Below are positions 1 to 9,789 of a stretch of DNA of 64,000 nt, piece after piece. Source of the stretch: Vicinamibacterales bacterium (GTDB lineage: Bacteria > Acidobacteriota > Vicinamibacteria > Vicinamibacterales > UBA2999); contig JAUXWO010000092.1 of assembly GCA_030680175.1 (NCBI GenBank), positions 29,039-93,038 of the forward strand, in the 5' to 3' direction. Positions within the stretch are counted from its first letter, which is position 1; every line of letters starts with the position of its first letter. A program made the translations under genes and the position numbers. The notes beneath the pieces were generated by a model that ran no database searches, was not told where the DNA came from, and worked only from the letters and a program-made list of their open reading frames with translations.

Positions 1-1
1 C

Positions 2-3000
2 CGGCCGCTCCTCGACTGGGTCACCGACTACCTCGCGCGCGAGGTGGACCTGCACCTCGCCGTCGAGGCGTTCGACTACAACCTGATCACCCGCCGCGTG
101 ACGACGCGCGGCGTCACCATCGCGGCGCTCGGACACGAGCAGACGCCCATCCTCACCGCCGACATGATCGAGGCGCGGCTCCCGTGGTCCGCGTACCTCG
201 GGCGCATCGTCCTGCACGAGGTCGTGCTCACCGGCGGCCGCGTGACGATCGCCACCGATGCCAATGGCGTCAGCAACCTGCCGCCCAGTGATCCCGATGC
301 GCTGCCGCTCGTCGAGCCGCGCCGGCTCGAGATCCGCGGCCTGACCGTGCGCGATCTCGACATCGCCTACCTGAATGCCGAGAACGACGTGGACGTGCAC
401 GTCACCGCGCTTCGCACCGACCTCGACGGACGCGTGGTGCAGGTCTTCGCGGGCGCGACCGGCGAGATCGCCGCGGAGCGCGTGTCGATCCGCGTGGGGA
501 CGCAGCAGACCGCGAGCGGGCCCCTGACCGGGCGCATGGCGTTCGACGGCAGCACAGTGTCGCTGCAGGAGGTCGCGATGGACTTCCCGGAGGCCGACGT
601 CCGCATCGGCGGCCGCGTGCTGCGCGCGCTCGATTCCACCGAACTCGACCTGACGCTCGCGGGCCTCCTGCATCTGATTCCCGCCACCGTCTGGGTGCCC
701 CTCCCGGTCCCCGTTGCGGGCAGCGCCACACTCGACGGCACCATCACCGGCCCGCTCTCGGACGTGGTGGTCGAGACCGCGTTCGTCAGCGACGACCTCG
801 CGCTCGGCGATGCGCAGGGCCTCCGCGCGGAAGGGCGGGCGCGGATCACGACGGAGACCGTGGTCGTCACGCCGCTCACGCTCACGGCTGGTGCCGGCCG
901 CGCCGAGGCCCTCGTCACCGCGCCGTTCGGCGACGAGCGTGCGACGACGATGGAGGCGACGTGGCAGGGGGTGCCGTCGGCGATCGCGCTGGCGATCTTC
1001 GAGGCGGCGCCGCTGCCCGTGGCCACCGCCCTCGACGGCACGGCCACACTGGATCTGGGCATCGGCGAGACGGCGCAGCTCACCGCCGACATCGACGTGC
1101 GGATGCGCGGCGTGGCGCGCGCCGGCGTGCTGCCGGTGGACGGGCACATCACGGCACGCATCGCCAATGGACGGTGGCGCGCGAACGTGACGCAGTCGAT
1201 TGGCCGGGCCGTCCGCGCGACCGGCGAGGTGTCCGGGGCGTACGACGCGAACGACGCCACGCAGTCCACGCTGACGGGGCCGCTCGATATCCGCGTGACG
1301 GATCCCGCGGCGCTGTCGCGCGCGCTCGCAAACGCCGGCATCGAGGTGCCCGAGATCGTCGCGACGTCCACCGGCGAGGTCTCGGCCGCGCTGCAGCTCG
1401 GTGGCATCCTCGGGGCGCCGACCGCGATCGGCACCGTGGCGAGCGAGGGCCTCGTGCTGGCCGACGTCGGACCCGCGCGGCTCAACTTCTCCATCGAGGC
1501 GTCGTCCGAGCGGCTGCACGTCGAGGACCTGCGGCTCGTCGCCTCGGACACGACGATCGATGCCGGCGTGGACATGAACCTGGCCTCCGGCGCGATTGAC
1601 GGCGCGTTCCGCTTCGAGGCGCCGGATCTGCAGCAGGCGCTCGCGATGCTGCCGGAGGCCTGGCGCCCGGCTGGCAGCGCTTCCGGCACGGGCGTCATCG
1701 GCGGCACGACCGACGCGCCGCGCGCGACCGCCACCATCACGACCGGCATGCTCGTCGTCGGCGTGCAGCACGTGGACACCGCGCGGGCCGAGCTGCGGGT
1801 GTCGGCGGATGCGGTGGAGTTCGACCGTGTCGAGGTCACGCAGGGCGACGGCCGCTTCGACGCGACGGGGCGCTACGCCTGGACGACCGGCGCGTACACG
1901 GCGCAACTCGAGGGACGCGGGCTGGTGATCGAGGACGCGCTCGGGTCCGAGGCGGGGACGCGCGCGCGCGTGGACCTGACGTTTACCGGCGAGGGCACGG
2001 TCGAGGCGCCGGTGGGCGAGGGACGCGCCACGATTGATTTCGAGGGCGGCACGGCCGGCGGCCTCGTCGGCCGCACCACCGTCGACGTGCGGCTCGATGG
2101 CGTCGTCGCGCGGGTCCACGCGCATGCGCCCGGGCTCGGCACGTACCTCGACGGCACGGTGTCGCCGCTCGCGCCCTACGACTACCGCGCCGTCGCCGTC
2201 GTCGATCGCCTCGACCTCGCGCCCCTGGCGCTCGTCGGCGGCGCGCACGAGGATGCGGTGACGGGCACGCTCAGCCTGACGGTGCTGCTCACCGGGCAGG
2301 CGAGCGATGCCGCAAGCCTCGTGGCTGCCATCAACCTGCAGCAGCTCGACGCGCTGGCCAACGGCGTGCCTGTGACGCTCGCCGCCCCCTCACGCCTGCG
2401 CTACGACGCCGCGGGTGTGAGCGCGGACGACGTGACGCTTCGCGTGGGCACGGGGGAGCTGCACGCGTCGGGGCGCTTCTCTGAGGAACTGACGAGCGAG
2501 TGGCGCACGACGCTCGAGGCGAATGCGGCGGAGCTCGTGACGCTCGCGCAGGCGTTCGTGGCCGTCCCTGCGGAGATCGCCGCGCGCGGCGCCGTGCGCC
2601 TCGACTGGCGGTCCACCGGCGGCCTGCAGCAGACCGAGGGCACGCTCACGCTGGCGGACGGCGCGCTCATTTACGACGACCTCCCGCCCGTGGAGGACGT
2701 GGCCATCCGCGCGACGTTCGACGGCGAGACCGTCGACGTGCCCGAGATGACGGGCACGTGGCAGGGCGGCGGCATCGAGGGGTCCGCGCGGCTGCCGCGT
2801 GCGCTGTTCGAGGACGAGGCGCCGGCCGCGGAGGGACACGGCTTCCTGAAGATGCGCCTGCGCGGCCTCGCCCCCGGCGCGCTGGCGCCGTGGATGGACG
2901 CGGCCACGCTGGCGCGGATGACCGGCCGGCTCTCGGCCACGCTCGACGCGGTGATCGAGTCGCCGTCGGTCGAAGGGCTGCGCGGCACGCTCGTGCTCGA

Positions 3001-6000
3001 CGAGGCGGCGATGACCGTGGACGGCGTGCCCATCGAGCAGCGGCAGCCGTCACGCCTCGCGCTCGAGGACGGGCAGCTGCGCATGACCGAGGTGCAGTGG
3101 ATGGCCGGCGGCAGCCCGCTGCAGCTCACCGGCGCGGTGGATCTCACCACGGAGGACCCGGCGCTCGACCTCGCGCTGACGGGCCGCGCCGACCTGCGCA
3201 TCGCGTCGGCGTTCGACCCGACGATCGCGACCGATGGCGGCGCCGACCTGGACATCCGCATCGGCGGCGTCGCGAGCGCGCCGCTGTTCGACGGGCGCAT
3301 CACGCTCGATGGCGCGGAGCTCGCCATGCGCGACCCGCAACTCCTGCTCTCGAACGTGCACGGACGGATCGACCTGAACGGCGACCGCATCGTGTTCCAG
3401 GAGATCACGGGCGATGCCAACGGCGGGCGGCTCGTGATCGTCGGCGGCCTCACCCACAGCGCGTTCGAACTGACCGGCGGCACGGTGATTCTCCAGGTGC
3501 AGGGCGCGGCGCTCGAGTACCCGCAGGGCCTGCAGAGCGAAGCCGACGCGCTGCTGCAGTTCGTCCCCGGCCCCGGCGCGCCGCGCCTGTTCGGGGACGT
3601 GCGGATCCTCCGCAGCGGCTATCTGTCGCCGATCAGCCTGCCGGCGATCATCGCCGCCAACCGCGCGCAGGCGCGGCCGATCCGGGCCGAGCCCGCCTAT
3701 CTCGACACCGTCCGCCTGAACATCGCGGTCGAGACCGTGACCGACATGGTCGTCGACAACAACTACGGCCGCTTCGAAGCCGGCGCCCAGGTCCGCATCG
3801 TCGGGACCGTCGCGACGCCGGGGATGGTGGGCCGGGCCGAGCTTCGCGAGGGCGGGCAGATGTACCTCGCGGGCAACACCTTCCGCATCGAGCGCGGCAG
3901 CATCTCGTTCATCGGCCAGTCGACGATCGAGCCGGACTTCGACATCGAGGTGCGGACGCAGGCGTCGGGCCAGGATGTGACCGTCACGCTGAGCGGCACC
4001 CTCGACCGCCTCGAGACCGACGTGCGGTCATCGAACCCGGACGTGCCGGCCGACGAACTCGTGTCGCTGCTGCTCGGCGGCACGGGCGCCGGCTTCGGGG
4101 GCGCGGATGCGTTGCGCCTGTTCTCGGCGGAGCTGCTGGGGGCGACGGGCCGCGCGTTCGGGCTCGACAGCGTGCGCCTCGAACGCGACTTCGCCGGCGA
4201 CGACCTGCGCGCCGACCCCGGATTGTTCGCGGACCAGGCCGACCCGTCGGCGCGGCTCACCCTGTCGAAGCGCCTGCGGCCGGACGTCGAGGTCATCCTG
4301 TCGCAGAACCTGCGCGAGTCGGGCCTGTCGGCGATCGTCAGCTACCGCCCGCGGCGGAACGTGGAACTGCGCGGGATCACGCGCGACAACCAGGACCGCG
4401 CCTACTCGGTGCGTCACGAGATCACCTTCGGCGGCGGCGCGCCGGCCGCGGCCCGGGCGCTCCCGGAGCCGCGCGTCTCGGCCGTGACGGTCACCGGCCC
4501 CGTTGGCGACGAGGGCGCGCTGGCGTCGCGCCTCCGGCTCGGCCCCGGGGACCGCTTCAACTTCCACACATGGCAGCGCGACATCGATACGCTGCGGACG
4601 CACTTCCATGCACAGGGGCGCTTCGAGGCGCGGGTGCGCGCCACGCGGCAGGAGGACGAGGCCGCCGGGACCGTCGCACTCACCTACCGCGTCGAGCCGG
4701 GGCCGGCCACCCGGATCGAGACGGCCGGCTACGAGGTGTCCAGCCGGCTGCGCCGCGATCTCGAGCGCGCGTGGACCCGGGCCGTCTTCGATCAGTTCCT
4801 GATCCAGGAACTCCAGCTCCAGGTGAGGCGCCACCTGATCGACCGCGGGTACTTTGGCGGCACCGTGGGCGTCGAGGTCGACGTGACCGACGACGAGACC
4901 GCGAAGGTCGCGCGTCTTGTCATCAACCCGGGGACGAAGGTCTCCGGGCACGACCTCCGGTTCGAGGGACGACAGGGCGTGGACGAGGGGCTGTTGCGGG
5001 CGGCCATCGAGGGCGCCGGGCTCGAGACGGACGGGTGGGTGACGCCCGCGCGCCTGCGCCAGCCGGTCGAGGACGTCTACGCGCTCGAAGGCTATCTCGA
5101 CGCCCGCATCGACGTGGGGGTCCCCGCCCTCGACGGGGACCGCGCGGTGCTCCCCATCACGATCGTCGAGGGCCCGCGCTACCGCGTCGGCGGCGTCGCG
5201 TTCGAGGGCGTCGATGCCGCACGGCTCGACGACGTGCGGCGTGACGTCCGGCTCGACCCGGAGGATCCGTACACGGCCGACGTCATCGAACGCGCGCGGC
5301 GGCGGATCGAAGACCGCTACCTGCGCCGGGGGTTCAACGCCGTCCGGGTCGACCTGCGCCCGGTGCTCGACGAGCCGGCGGCGCGGGTCGCGGTCACGTT
5401 CCTCGTCGACGAGGGCCCGCAGCAGGTGCTGGCCGAGGTCACGACGTCCGGCGCCTCGCGCACGCGCGAGGGCGTCGTCGAGCGCGCGCTGCGGCTGCGC
5501 GTGGGCGAGCCGGTGGACCTCAACGAGTGGGCGCTCGGCCGCAAGCGGTTGTACGACACCAACGTCTTCCGGCAGGTGGACCTGCAGGTGCAGTCGCTCG
5601 GCGAACCGGTGGACGGCATCGAGCGGGTGCGCGCCGCCGTCACCGTGCAGGAATGGCCGGCGTGGCGGCTGCGCTACGGGTTGCAGGTGAACGACGAACG
5701 GTTCACCGACGAAGAGGAGTCGTTCCGCGCCATCGAGGAGGCCGGCGGCCGCACACAGACGGTGGGCCTCGTCGGCGACCTGCGGAGCCAGAACCTGTTC
5801 GGCCGTGCGATCGGGTCAGGCGTGAATGCCAGGCTCGAGCCCAGCCGCCAGTCGGCCAACACGTACATCGCCCTGCCCGCGCTCTTCCGGATTCCGGTCA
5901 CGACGAACCTGTTCGTGTTCGGCGACCGCCAGACGTACGACATCAGCGACCTGCTGACGTTCGTGAACGACCGGACGGGCGCCAGCCTCGAGCAGCGCTG

Positions 6001-6694
6001 GCGCCGGACGCGGACGACGCAGGTGTCGTGGAGCTACCGCTTCGAGCGCAGCCGCACGTACGACCCCGATCCGGACCCGAATGACGAGTTCCCCCTTGAC
6101 CTGATGTTCGACGTGGCCCGGCTCAGCCTGACGACGCTGATCGATCGCCGCGATGATCCGTTCAACGCGCGGCGCGGGTGGTTCACGTCGGCGTCGTTCG
6201 AGTACGCCGCCCCGGAGATCGGATCGGACCTGCGCCTGGCGAAGCTCTTCGCCCAGCAGAAGCTCTTCCGGCCGGTGGGGCCGTTCGTGCTGGCCGCCGC
6301 GTTTCAGGGAGGGGCCGCGTTTGCCGACGACCTGATTCCGTCGGAGCGCTTCCGCGCGGGCGGCGGCTACACGGTGCGCGGGTTCGAGGAGAACAGCCTC
6401 GGACCGCTCGATTTCCTCGGCCGGCCGCGCGGCGGCAATGCGCTGCTCATCCTGAACCAGGAAGTGCGCTTCCCCCTGTTCCGCTGGGCGCGGGCCGTCG
6501 CCTTCCTCGACATGGGCAACGTCTTCTCGAGCCGCGAGGAGCTGTCGTTCAACAACCTGAAGGTGGGCTACGGCGTCGGCCTGCGCCTCGACACGCCGTT
6601 CGCCCTCCTCCGGATCGACTACGGCATCCCGACGGACCGCCGCCCCGGCGATCCGCGCGGGCGGTGGTACTTCGGCATCGGCCAGGTCTTCTAG
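2..6694 (+). CDS. TamB-like / Omp85 (BamA/TamA) fusion protein, 5'-partial
   Basis: The frame is open from base 2, so the gene starts upstream; the GTG at 44 is only the first internal start-like codon. Roughly 1,470 residues of repetitive beta-rich AsmA/TamB-type sequence (to about base 4440, ending in the conserved DUF490-like part with DELVSLLLGG) run without a break into about five POTRA-like repeats (about 4480-5650) and an Omp85 barrel (about 5650-6694) with the VRGFEEN motif and a C-terminal Phe. TamB normally bridges the periplasm and works with a separate outer-membrane TamA or BamA; here both are one chain of over 2,200 residues. The likely role is outer-membrane protein insertion or lipid transport between the membranes. 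The stop codon shares a CTAG with the stop of the facing gene. Domain calls are by motif and are strong; domain boundaries are approximate. Confidence 0.93.
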   Translation, partial: RPLLDWVTDYLAREVDLHLAVEAFDYNLITRRVTTRGVTIAALGHEQTPILTADMIEARLPWSAYLGRIVLHEVVLTGGRVTIATDANGVSNLPPSDPDALPLVEPRRLEIRGLTVRDLDIAYLNAENDVDVHVTALRTDLDGRVVQVFAGATGEIAAERVSIRVGTQQTASGPLTGRMAFDGSTVSLQEVAMDFPEADVRIGGRVLRALDSTELDLTLAGLLHLIPATVWVPLPVPVAGSATLDGTITGPLSDVVVETAFVSDDLALGDAQGLRAEGRARITTETVVVTPLTLTAGAGRAEALVTAPFGDERATTMEATWQGVPSAIALAIFEAAPLPVATALDGTATLDLGIGETAQLTADIDVRMRGVARAGVLPVDGHITARIANGRWRANVTQSIGRAVRATGEVSGAYDANDATQSTLTGPLDIRVTDPAALSRALANAGIEVPEIVATSTGEVSAALQLGGILGAPTAIGTVASEGLVLADVGPARLNFSIEASSERLHVEDLRLVASDTTIDAGVDMNLASGAIDGAFRFEAPDLQQALAMLPEAWRPAGSASGTGVIGGTTDAPRATATITTGMLVVGVQHVDTARAELRVSADAVEFDRVEVTQGDGRFDATGRYAWTTGAYTAQLEGRGLVIEDALGSEAGTRARVDLTFTGEGTVEAPVGEGRATIDFEGGTAGGLVGRTTVDVRLDGVVARVHAHAPGLGTYLDGTVSPLAPYDYRAVAVVDRLDLAPLALVGGAHEDAVTGTLSLTVLLTGQASDAASLVAAINLQQLDALANGVPVTLAAPSRLRYDAAGVSADDVTLRVGTGELHASGRFSEELTSEWRTTLEANAAELVTLAQAFVAVPAEIAARGAVRLDWRSTGGLQQTEGTLTLADGALIYDDLPPVEDVAIRATFDGETVDVPEMTGTWQGGGIEGSARLPRALFEDEAPAAEGHGFLKMRLRGLAPGALAPWMDAATLARMTGRLSATLDAVIESPSVEGLRGTLVLDEAAMTVDGVPIEQRQPSRLALEDGQLRMTEVQWMAGGSPLQLTGAVDLTTEDPALDLALTGRADLRIASAFDPTIATDGGADLDIRIGGVASAPLFDGRITLDGAELAMRDPQLLLSNVHGRIDLNGDRIVFQEITGDANGGRLVIVGGLTHSAFELTGGTVILQVQGAALEYPQGLQSEADALLQFVPGPGAPRLFGDVRILRSGYLSPISLPAIIAANRAQARPIRAEPAYLDTVRLNIAVETVTDMVVDNNYGRFEAGAQVRIVGTVATPGMVGRAELREGGQMYLAGNTFRIERGSISFIGQSTIEPDFDIEVRTQASGQDVTVTLSGTLDRLETDVRSSNPDVPADELVSLLLGGTGAGFGGADALRLFSAELLGATGRAFGLDSVRLERDFAGDDLRADPGLFADQADPSARLTLSKRLRPDVEVILSQNLRESGLSAIVSYRPRRNVELRGITRDNQDRAYSVRHEITFGGGAPAAARALPEPRVSAVTVTGPVGDEGALASRLRLGPGDRFNFHTWQRDIDTLRTHFHAQGRFEARVRATRQEDEAAGTVALTYRVEPGPATRIETAGYEVSSRLRRDLERAWTRAVFDQFLIQELQLQVRRHLIDRGYFGGTVGVEVDVTDDETAKVARLVINPGTKVSGHDLRFEGRQGVDEGLLRAAIEGAGLETDGWVTPARLRQPVEDVYALEGYLDARIDVGVPALDGDRAVLPITIVEGPRYRVGGVAFEGVDAARLDDVRRDVRLDPEDPYTADVIERARRRIEDRYLRRGFNAVRVDLRPVLDEPAARVAVTFLVDEGPQQVLAEVTTSGASRTREGVVERALRLRVGEPVDLNEWALGRKRLYDTNVFRQVDLQVQSLGEPVDGIERVRAAVTVQEWPAWRLRYGLQVNDERFTDEEESFRAIEEAGGRTQTVGLVGDLRSQNLFGRAIGSGVNARLEPSRQSANTYIALPALFRIPVTTNLFVFGDRQTYDISDLLTFVNDRTGASLEQRWRRTRTTQVSWSYRFERSRTYDPDPDPNDEFPLDLMFDVARLSLTTLIDRRDDPFNARRGWFTSASFEYAAPEIGSDLRLAKLFAQQKLFRPVGPFVLAAAFQGGAAFADDLIPSERFRAGGGYTVRGFEENSLGPLDFLGRPRGGNALLILNQEVRFPLFRWARAVAFLDMGNVFSSREELSFNNLKVGYGVGLRLDTPFALLRIDYGIPTDRRPGDPRGRWYFGIGQVF

Positions 6695-7326
6695 CCGCGC
6701 ACGCTCCTGAGCACCACCAGCACCTGCGTGCGTTCGGGCGCGTTCGGGGCCAGTTGCACGAACTGCTCGAAGTGGGTCGCCATGCGGTTGATGTTCTTCA
6801 CCCGCTGGAACGAGAGCCCCGCGTAGTAGTGCGCGTAGGCGAACGACGGCATCAGCTCCGCGGCGCGCGCGAAGGCCTGTCCGGCCGCCTCATGGTTGTT
6901 GCGGCGCGCGTGCACCATCCCGAGCTGGTAGTGCGCGAAGCCCAGGCCCCCCTCGAGACCGATGGCCTCGCCGGCGGCCCCCTGCGCCTGGTCGAGATCG
7001 CCGCGTTCGAGCGCGGCGCCCGCGCGGCCGAGCGCCGCCCACGCCGGGTTCGGGCTCGACGCCAGCCGCTCGTACTCCTGCACGACGCGGTCGCCCTGGC
7101 CGAGCCGGCGCGCGGCCTGCGCGGCCATGAAGGCCGACTCCAGCGACTCCCGGCCGGCGCCGCGCTCCGCGTCCACGCGCGCCAGCACGGCGTCGTATTG
7201 CCCGGCCTCGTAGAGCGCCTGCGGCGAGGCGTCCTGTGCCGCAGCCGCGGTCGAGATGGCGAGCAGGGCCACGAGGGCGGAGCCGAGTGCACTCCGCAGA
7301 TGACGGTTTCGCTGTGTTCTGATCAT
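6691..7326 (-). CDS. Exported TPR-repeat protein
   Basis: 211 residues. The N-terminus is a signal peptide (Arg/His-rich start, hydrophobic core SALVALLAIS, cleavage near AAAAQ). The rest is helical repeats of the tetratricopeptide type, for example ALYEAGQYDAVLARVD, AGAALERGDLDQAQGAAGEA and AHYQLGMVHARRNNHEAAG. It is therefore probably a periplasmic protein-protein interaction scaffold. It converges on the TamB-Omp85 gene, their stops overlapping in CTAG. Because BAM-type complexes often include TPR lipoproteins, a link is possible, but no lipobox Cys is visible and the opposite orientation argues against one operon. The specific function is unknown. Confidence 0.8.
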   Translation of the reverse strand: MIRTQRNRHLRSALGSALVALLAISTAAAAQDASPQALYEAGQYDAVLARVDAERGAGRESLESAFMAAQAARRLGQGDRVVQEYERLASSPNPAWAALGRAGAALERGDLDQAQGAAGEAIGLEGGLGFAHYQLGMVHARRNNHEAAGQAFARAAELMPSFAYAHYYAGLSFQRVKNINRMATHFEQFVQLAPNAPERTQVLVVLRSVRG

Positions 7327-7660
7327 GATGTGAGTTTACCCAGCAAGCCCGGTGCCAGAGGTGCTATACTGCGCATGTTCTCCACACGGGGCTTCAAACG
7401 CCCTGCAACCGCTCCTCGCGGTTTGCTTCCCGGCTGAGCGCGTTCCGACGGTCACGATGCGCGCGTGCCGAGTGTGTGTGGGGCACCGCGCTGGCTCTGC
7501 CCGACCGTGCAGGCGCCGCGTAATTTTGTTCCACGTGTTGTATCGACTTCCGACGGCATTGTCCGATCCGGGCGCCTTGCGCCCTTCCAGCCGCGGTGTG
7601 CGCGGCCGGCGGGCCCGGAAGTGAGATTTTGGGGGCGGGAGCCCCAGAGAGAACGCTGAC
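7327..7660. other. 334-bp gap with a -10-like box and hairpin
   Basis: No convincing protein is seen here. TATACT at 7365-7370 is a good -10 sequence for rightward transcription, but no clear -35 lies 16-18 bp upstream. About 30 bp further on, 7397-7411 forms a small stem (ACCGC, loop TCCTC, GCGGT). The remaining leader, of nearly 290 bp, is long for the NYN gene. A small RNA or a structured 5' UTR is possible, but I could not match it to 6S, SRP or tmRNA by eye. Confidence 0.35.
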
Positions 7661-9214
7661 GTGACTGCAATGTCAGAAACCAGACTCAAGCTGGCCGTCT
7701 TCATCGACTTCGACAACGTCGAGATCGGCGTGAAGACCACCCTCGGCCTCAACTTCGACATCGGCGCGGTGCTCGAAGCCGTCAAGGAACGCGGCGAGAT
7801 CGTCACGAAGGTCGCCTATGGCGACTGGAAGCGCGGCGACTACGGCCGTGCGATGTCCAACCATGCCGTGCGCCTCGTGCAGCGCGTCATGACGCCCGGC
7901 GGCGACAAGAACGGCGCCGACATCAACCTCGCGCTCGACGCGCTCGAGATGGCCTTCACCCACAGCCACATCAACGCCTTCGTCATCGTCGGCGGCGACA
8001 GCGACTTCATCACGCTCGTCGAGAAGCTGAAGCAGTACGACCGCAAGGTGTTCGTCGTCGGCGGCCGCGCGTTCACCAGCCAGGTGATGCAGAAGAACTT
8101 CACCGAGTTCATCGCCTACGAGAACATCGCCGGCACGAGGGGCGGCAGCCGGAGCACCGAGCGCGGCGGCAAGTCGGTCGGGCAGACCATGAAGCTCGAT
8201 CAGGTGGTGCCGCTCGTCAAGCGCGCCCTGAAGGTGCTGGTGGACCGCGAGGTCACGCCGCAGCTCGGCCTGCTCAAGAGCACGCTGCTGCAGCTCGACT
8301 CGTCGTTCTCCGAGCGCGACTACGGCATCAGCACGTTCCGCGATTTCGCCGACAAGCTGGCCGAGCGCGGCGTCGTCACGCTGAAGCACACCGGGCGGAG
8401 CACGCTCGTCGAACTCGCCGAGGGCCAGTCCTCGTCGCCCGAGCCGTCCGAGGCGCCGGGGGCCGACACGGCCGAAGGCGTCGAGCCGCGCGCGGTGGAG
8501 CGCACGGACTCGTCCGTCGAGGCGCCCCGCCAGGGCACGCTCGACGTGCCGGCGCGCCAGGCGCCTGCCGAAGCGCCGGCCGCCCGTCCGCAGGCGCCGC
8601 CGGCTGATCCGGCCGCGATGGCCGAGGGCGTGGCCCTCGTGCGCCGTGCCGTCGAGGACCCGCCGCAGCCGCCGCGCTGGCCGATGTACCTCCGCCAGAT
8701 GAAGCAGCTGCTGCGGTCGGTCGACGCGTCGTTCGACGAGCGGAAGTACGGATCGATCGTCGACCTGATGCGCGCCAGCCAGAAGGAAGGCATCGTGCGG
8801 CTCGAGCGCGACCGGCAGGGCGGCCTGCGCGTGTTCTCGGAGATCGCCGCCTCCACCCAGGCGTCCGTGCCCGCGCCGGTCTCCACGCCGACCGGCCAGC
8901 CCTATCGCCCGAAGACGGTGCCGCTCGGGTGGGTGCTGTCGGGTGACGATGCCGACGATGAGGATGAGACGGGGGAAGGCCCGGCCAGCGAGCCCGAGGT
9001 GGTGACGCGCGAGGAGGCGATGCCGGCGATCGAGGCGGTGCCCGAGGACGACGCGGACGCGCCGGCCGTGGCGAAGAAGGCGGCGCGCGCGCCGCGTGCG
9101 CGCAAGACGGCGGCGGCCAAGCCGGCGGCGGCGAAGTCCGCGGCCGACAAGCCGAAGCGCGCCGCCAAGGCGCCTGCGGCCAAGAAGGCGCCGAAGGCGA
9201 AGAAGACGACGTAG
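7661..9214 (+). CDS. NYN-domain (LabA/limkain-type) protein with two LOTUS/OST-HTH domains
   Basis: 517 residues from GTG 7661; ATG 7670 is an equally good start. Residues about 8-155 are an NYN domain of the PIN nuclease fold: FIDFDN supplies the first acidic pair, DKNGADINLALDAL the middle Asp and GGDSDF the GGDSD metal site. Two winged-helix LOTUS/OST-HTH modules follow (about 180-252 and 334-395), separated by an Ala/Pro/Glu linker. The last 50 residues are a Lys/Ala-rich tail (KKAARAPRARK type) typical of non-specific nucleic-acid binding. In other proteins LOTUS domains bind RNA or RNA helicases, so this is likely an RNA-targeting nuclease or RNA-binding regulator in the cytoplasm. It stands alone and converges on the next gene with a gap of 5 bp. 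Confidence 0.9.
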   Translation: MTAMSETRLKLAVFIDFDNVEIGVKTTLGLNFDIGAVLEAVKERGEIVTKVAYGDWKRGDYGRAMSNHAVRLVQRVMTPGGDKNGADINLALDALEMAFTHSHINAFVIVGGDSDFITLVEKLKQYDRKVFVVGGRAFTSQVMQKNFTEFIAYENIAGTRGGSRSTERGGKSVGQTMKLDQVVPLVKRALKVLVDREVTPQLGLLKSTLLQLDSSFSERDYGISTFRDFADKLAERGVVTLKHTGRSTLVELAEGQSSSPEPSEAPGADTAEGVEPRAVERTDSSVEAPRQGTLDVPARQAPAEAPAARPQAPPADPAAMAEGVALVRRAVEDPPQPPRWPMYLRQMKQLLRSVDASFDERKYGSIVDLMRASQKEGIVRLERDRQGGLRVFSEIAASTQASVPAPVSTPTGQPYRPKTVPLGWVLSGDDADDEDETGEGPASEPEVVTREEAMPAIEAVPEDDADAPAVAKKAARAPRARKTAAAKPAAAKSAADKPKRAAKAPAAKKAPKAKKTT

Positions 9215-9219
9215 GAGGG

Positions 9220-9618
9220 TTACTCCTCCTCCTCGTAGTTCGTCTCCACGTAGTCGTCGGTGGGCGTCCACACGATCTTGCGTGGCGGCAGCAGGTCGGG
9301 ACGTCCGGGGCGGTGAAAGTAAATCACCACCTCGGCGTACCGGAACTTGATGGGGTCGGCGATCTGCTTCGCGATCCCCATCGCCTCGTCGAGATAGCGC
9401 GTCTCGATGTGGACGAGCAGCACGTGGTGGGCGGAGAGCGAGCTCGTGACCGTCCATCGCGCCCACGGATTCGCCTGTTGCCGCGCAATCGGCAGGTTGG
9501 TGCCCTGCGTCGGGGGCACCGACCGCTGCACCTGGGCGAAGTAGATCAGGACGCCCACGGCGCCCACCACCGCCAGCGACACCCCCCACACCACGACGAA
9601 GACGACCCTCTGGAGCAT
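9220..9618 (-). CDS. Small membrane-anchored protein of unknown function
   Basis: 132 residues starting at ATG 9618 (MLQRVVF). One N-terminal membrane segment (about residues 4-29, VVFVVVWGVSLAVVGAVGVL) is followed by a soluble domain of about 100 residues with predicted alternating strands and helices and an acidic end (NYEEEE). The soluble part keeps a regular hydrophobic pattern (HHVLLVHIETR, RYAEVVIYFHR), so it looks like a real gene rather than a chance frame. I do not recognise the family. No clear Shine-Dalgarno sequence is seen. It diverges from the macA-like gene across 171 bp that hold only GC-rich sequence and a short CTCTTCTCGAGAG palindrome. Confidence 0.72.
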   Translation of the reverse strand: MLQRVVFVVVWGVSLAVVGAVGVLIYFAQVQRSVPPTQGTNLPIARQQANPWARWTVTSSLSAHHVLLVHIETRYLDEAMGIAKQIADPIKFRYAEVVIYFHRPGRPDLLPPRKIVWTPTDDYVETNYEEEE

Positions 9619-9789
9619 TGAGGGCAACGATAACACCCGCGCCGCGCGCCGGAGGCGCGGCACCGCGCCGCACCCTTCGGCGTTCTTCCGCCACGGCACG
9701 CCCGTCACCAGTGGCACGCGTCTTGAATCTCTCTTCTCGAGAGGCGTGTCTCCACCTGCGCTGCGCGTCTCCGATGGATCGGAGTCCGG

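Noticed and set aside
7371..7660. Possible 6S, SRP or tmRNA gene
   Set aside because: No conserved SRP GGAAGG-loop, tmRNA tRNA-like end or convincing 6S closing stem and bubble could be recognised; kept only as an unexplained leader.
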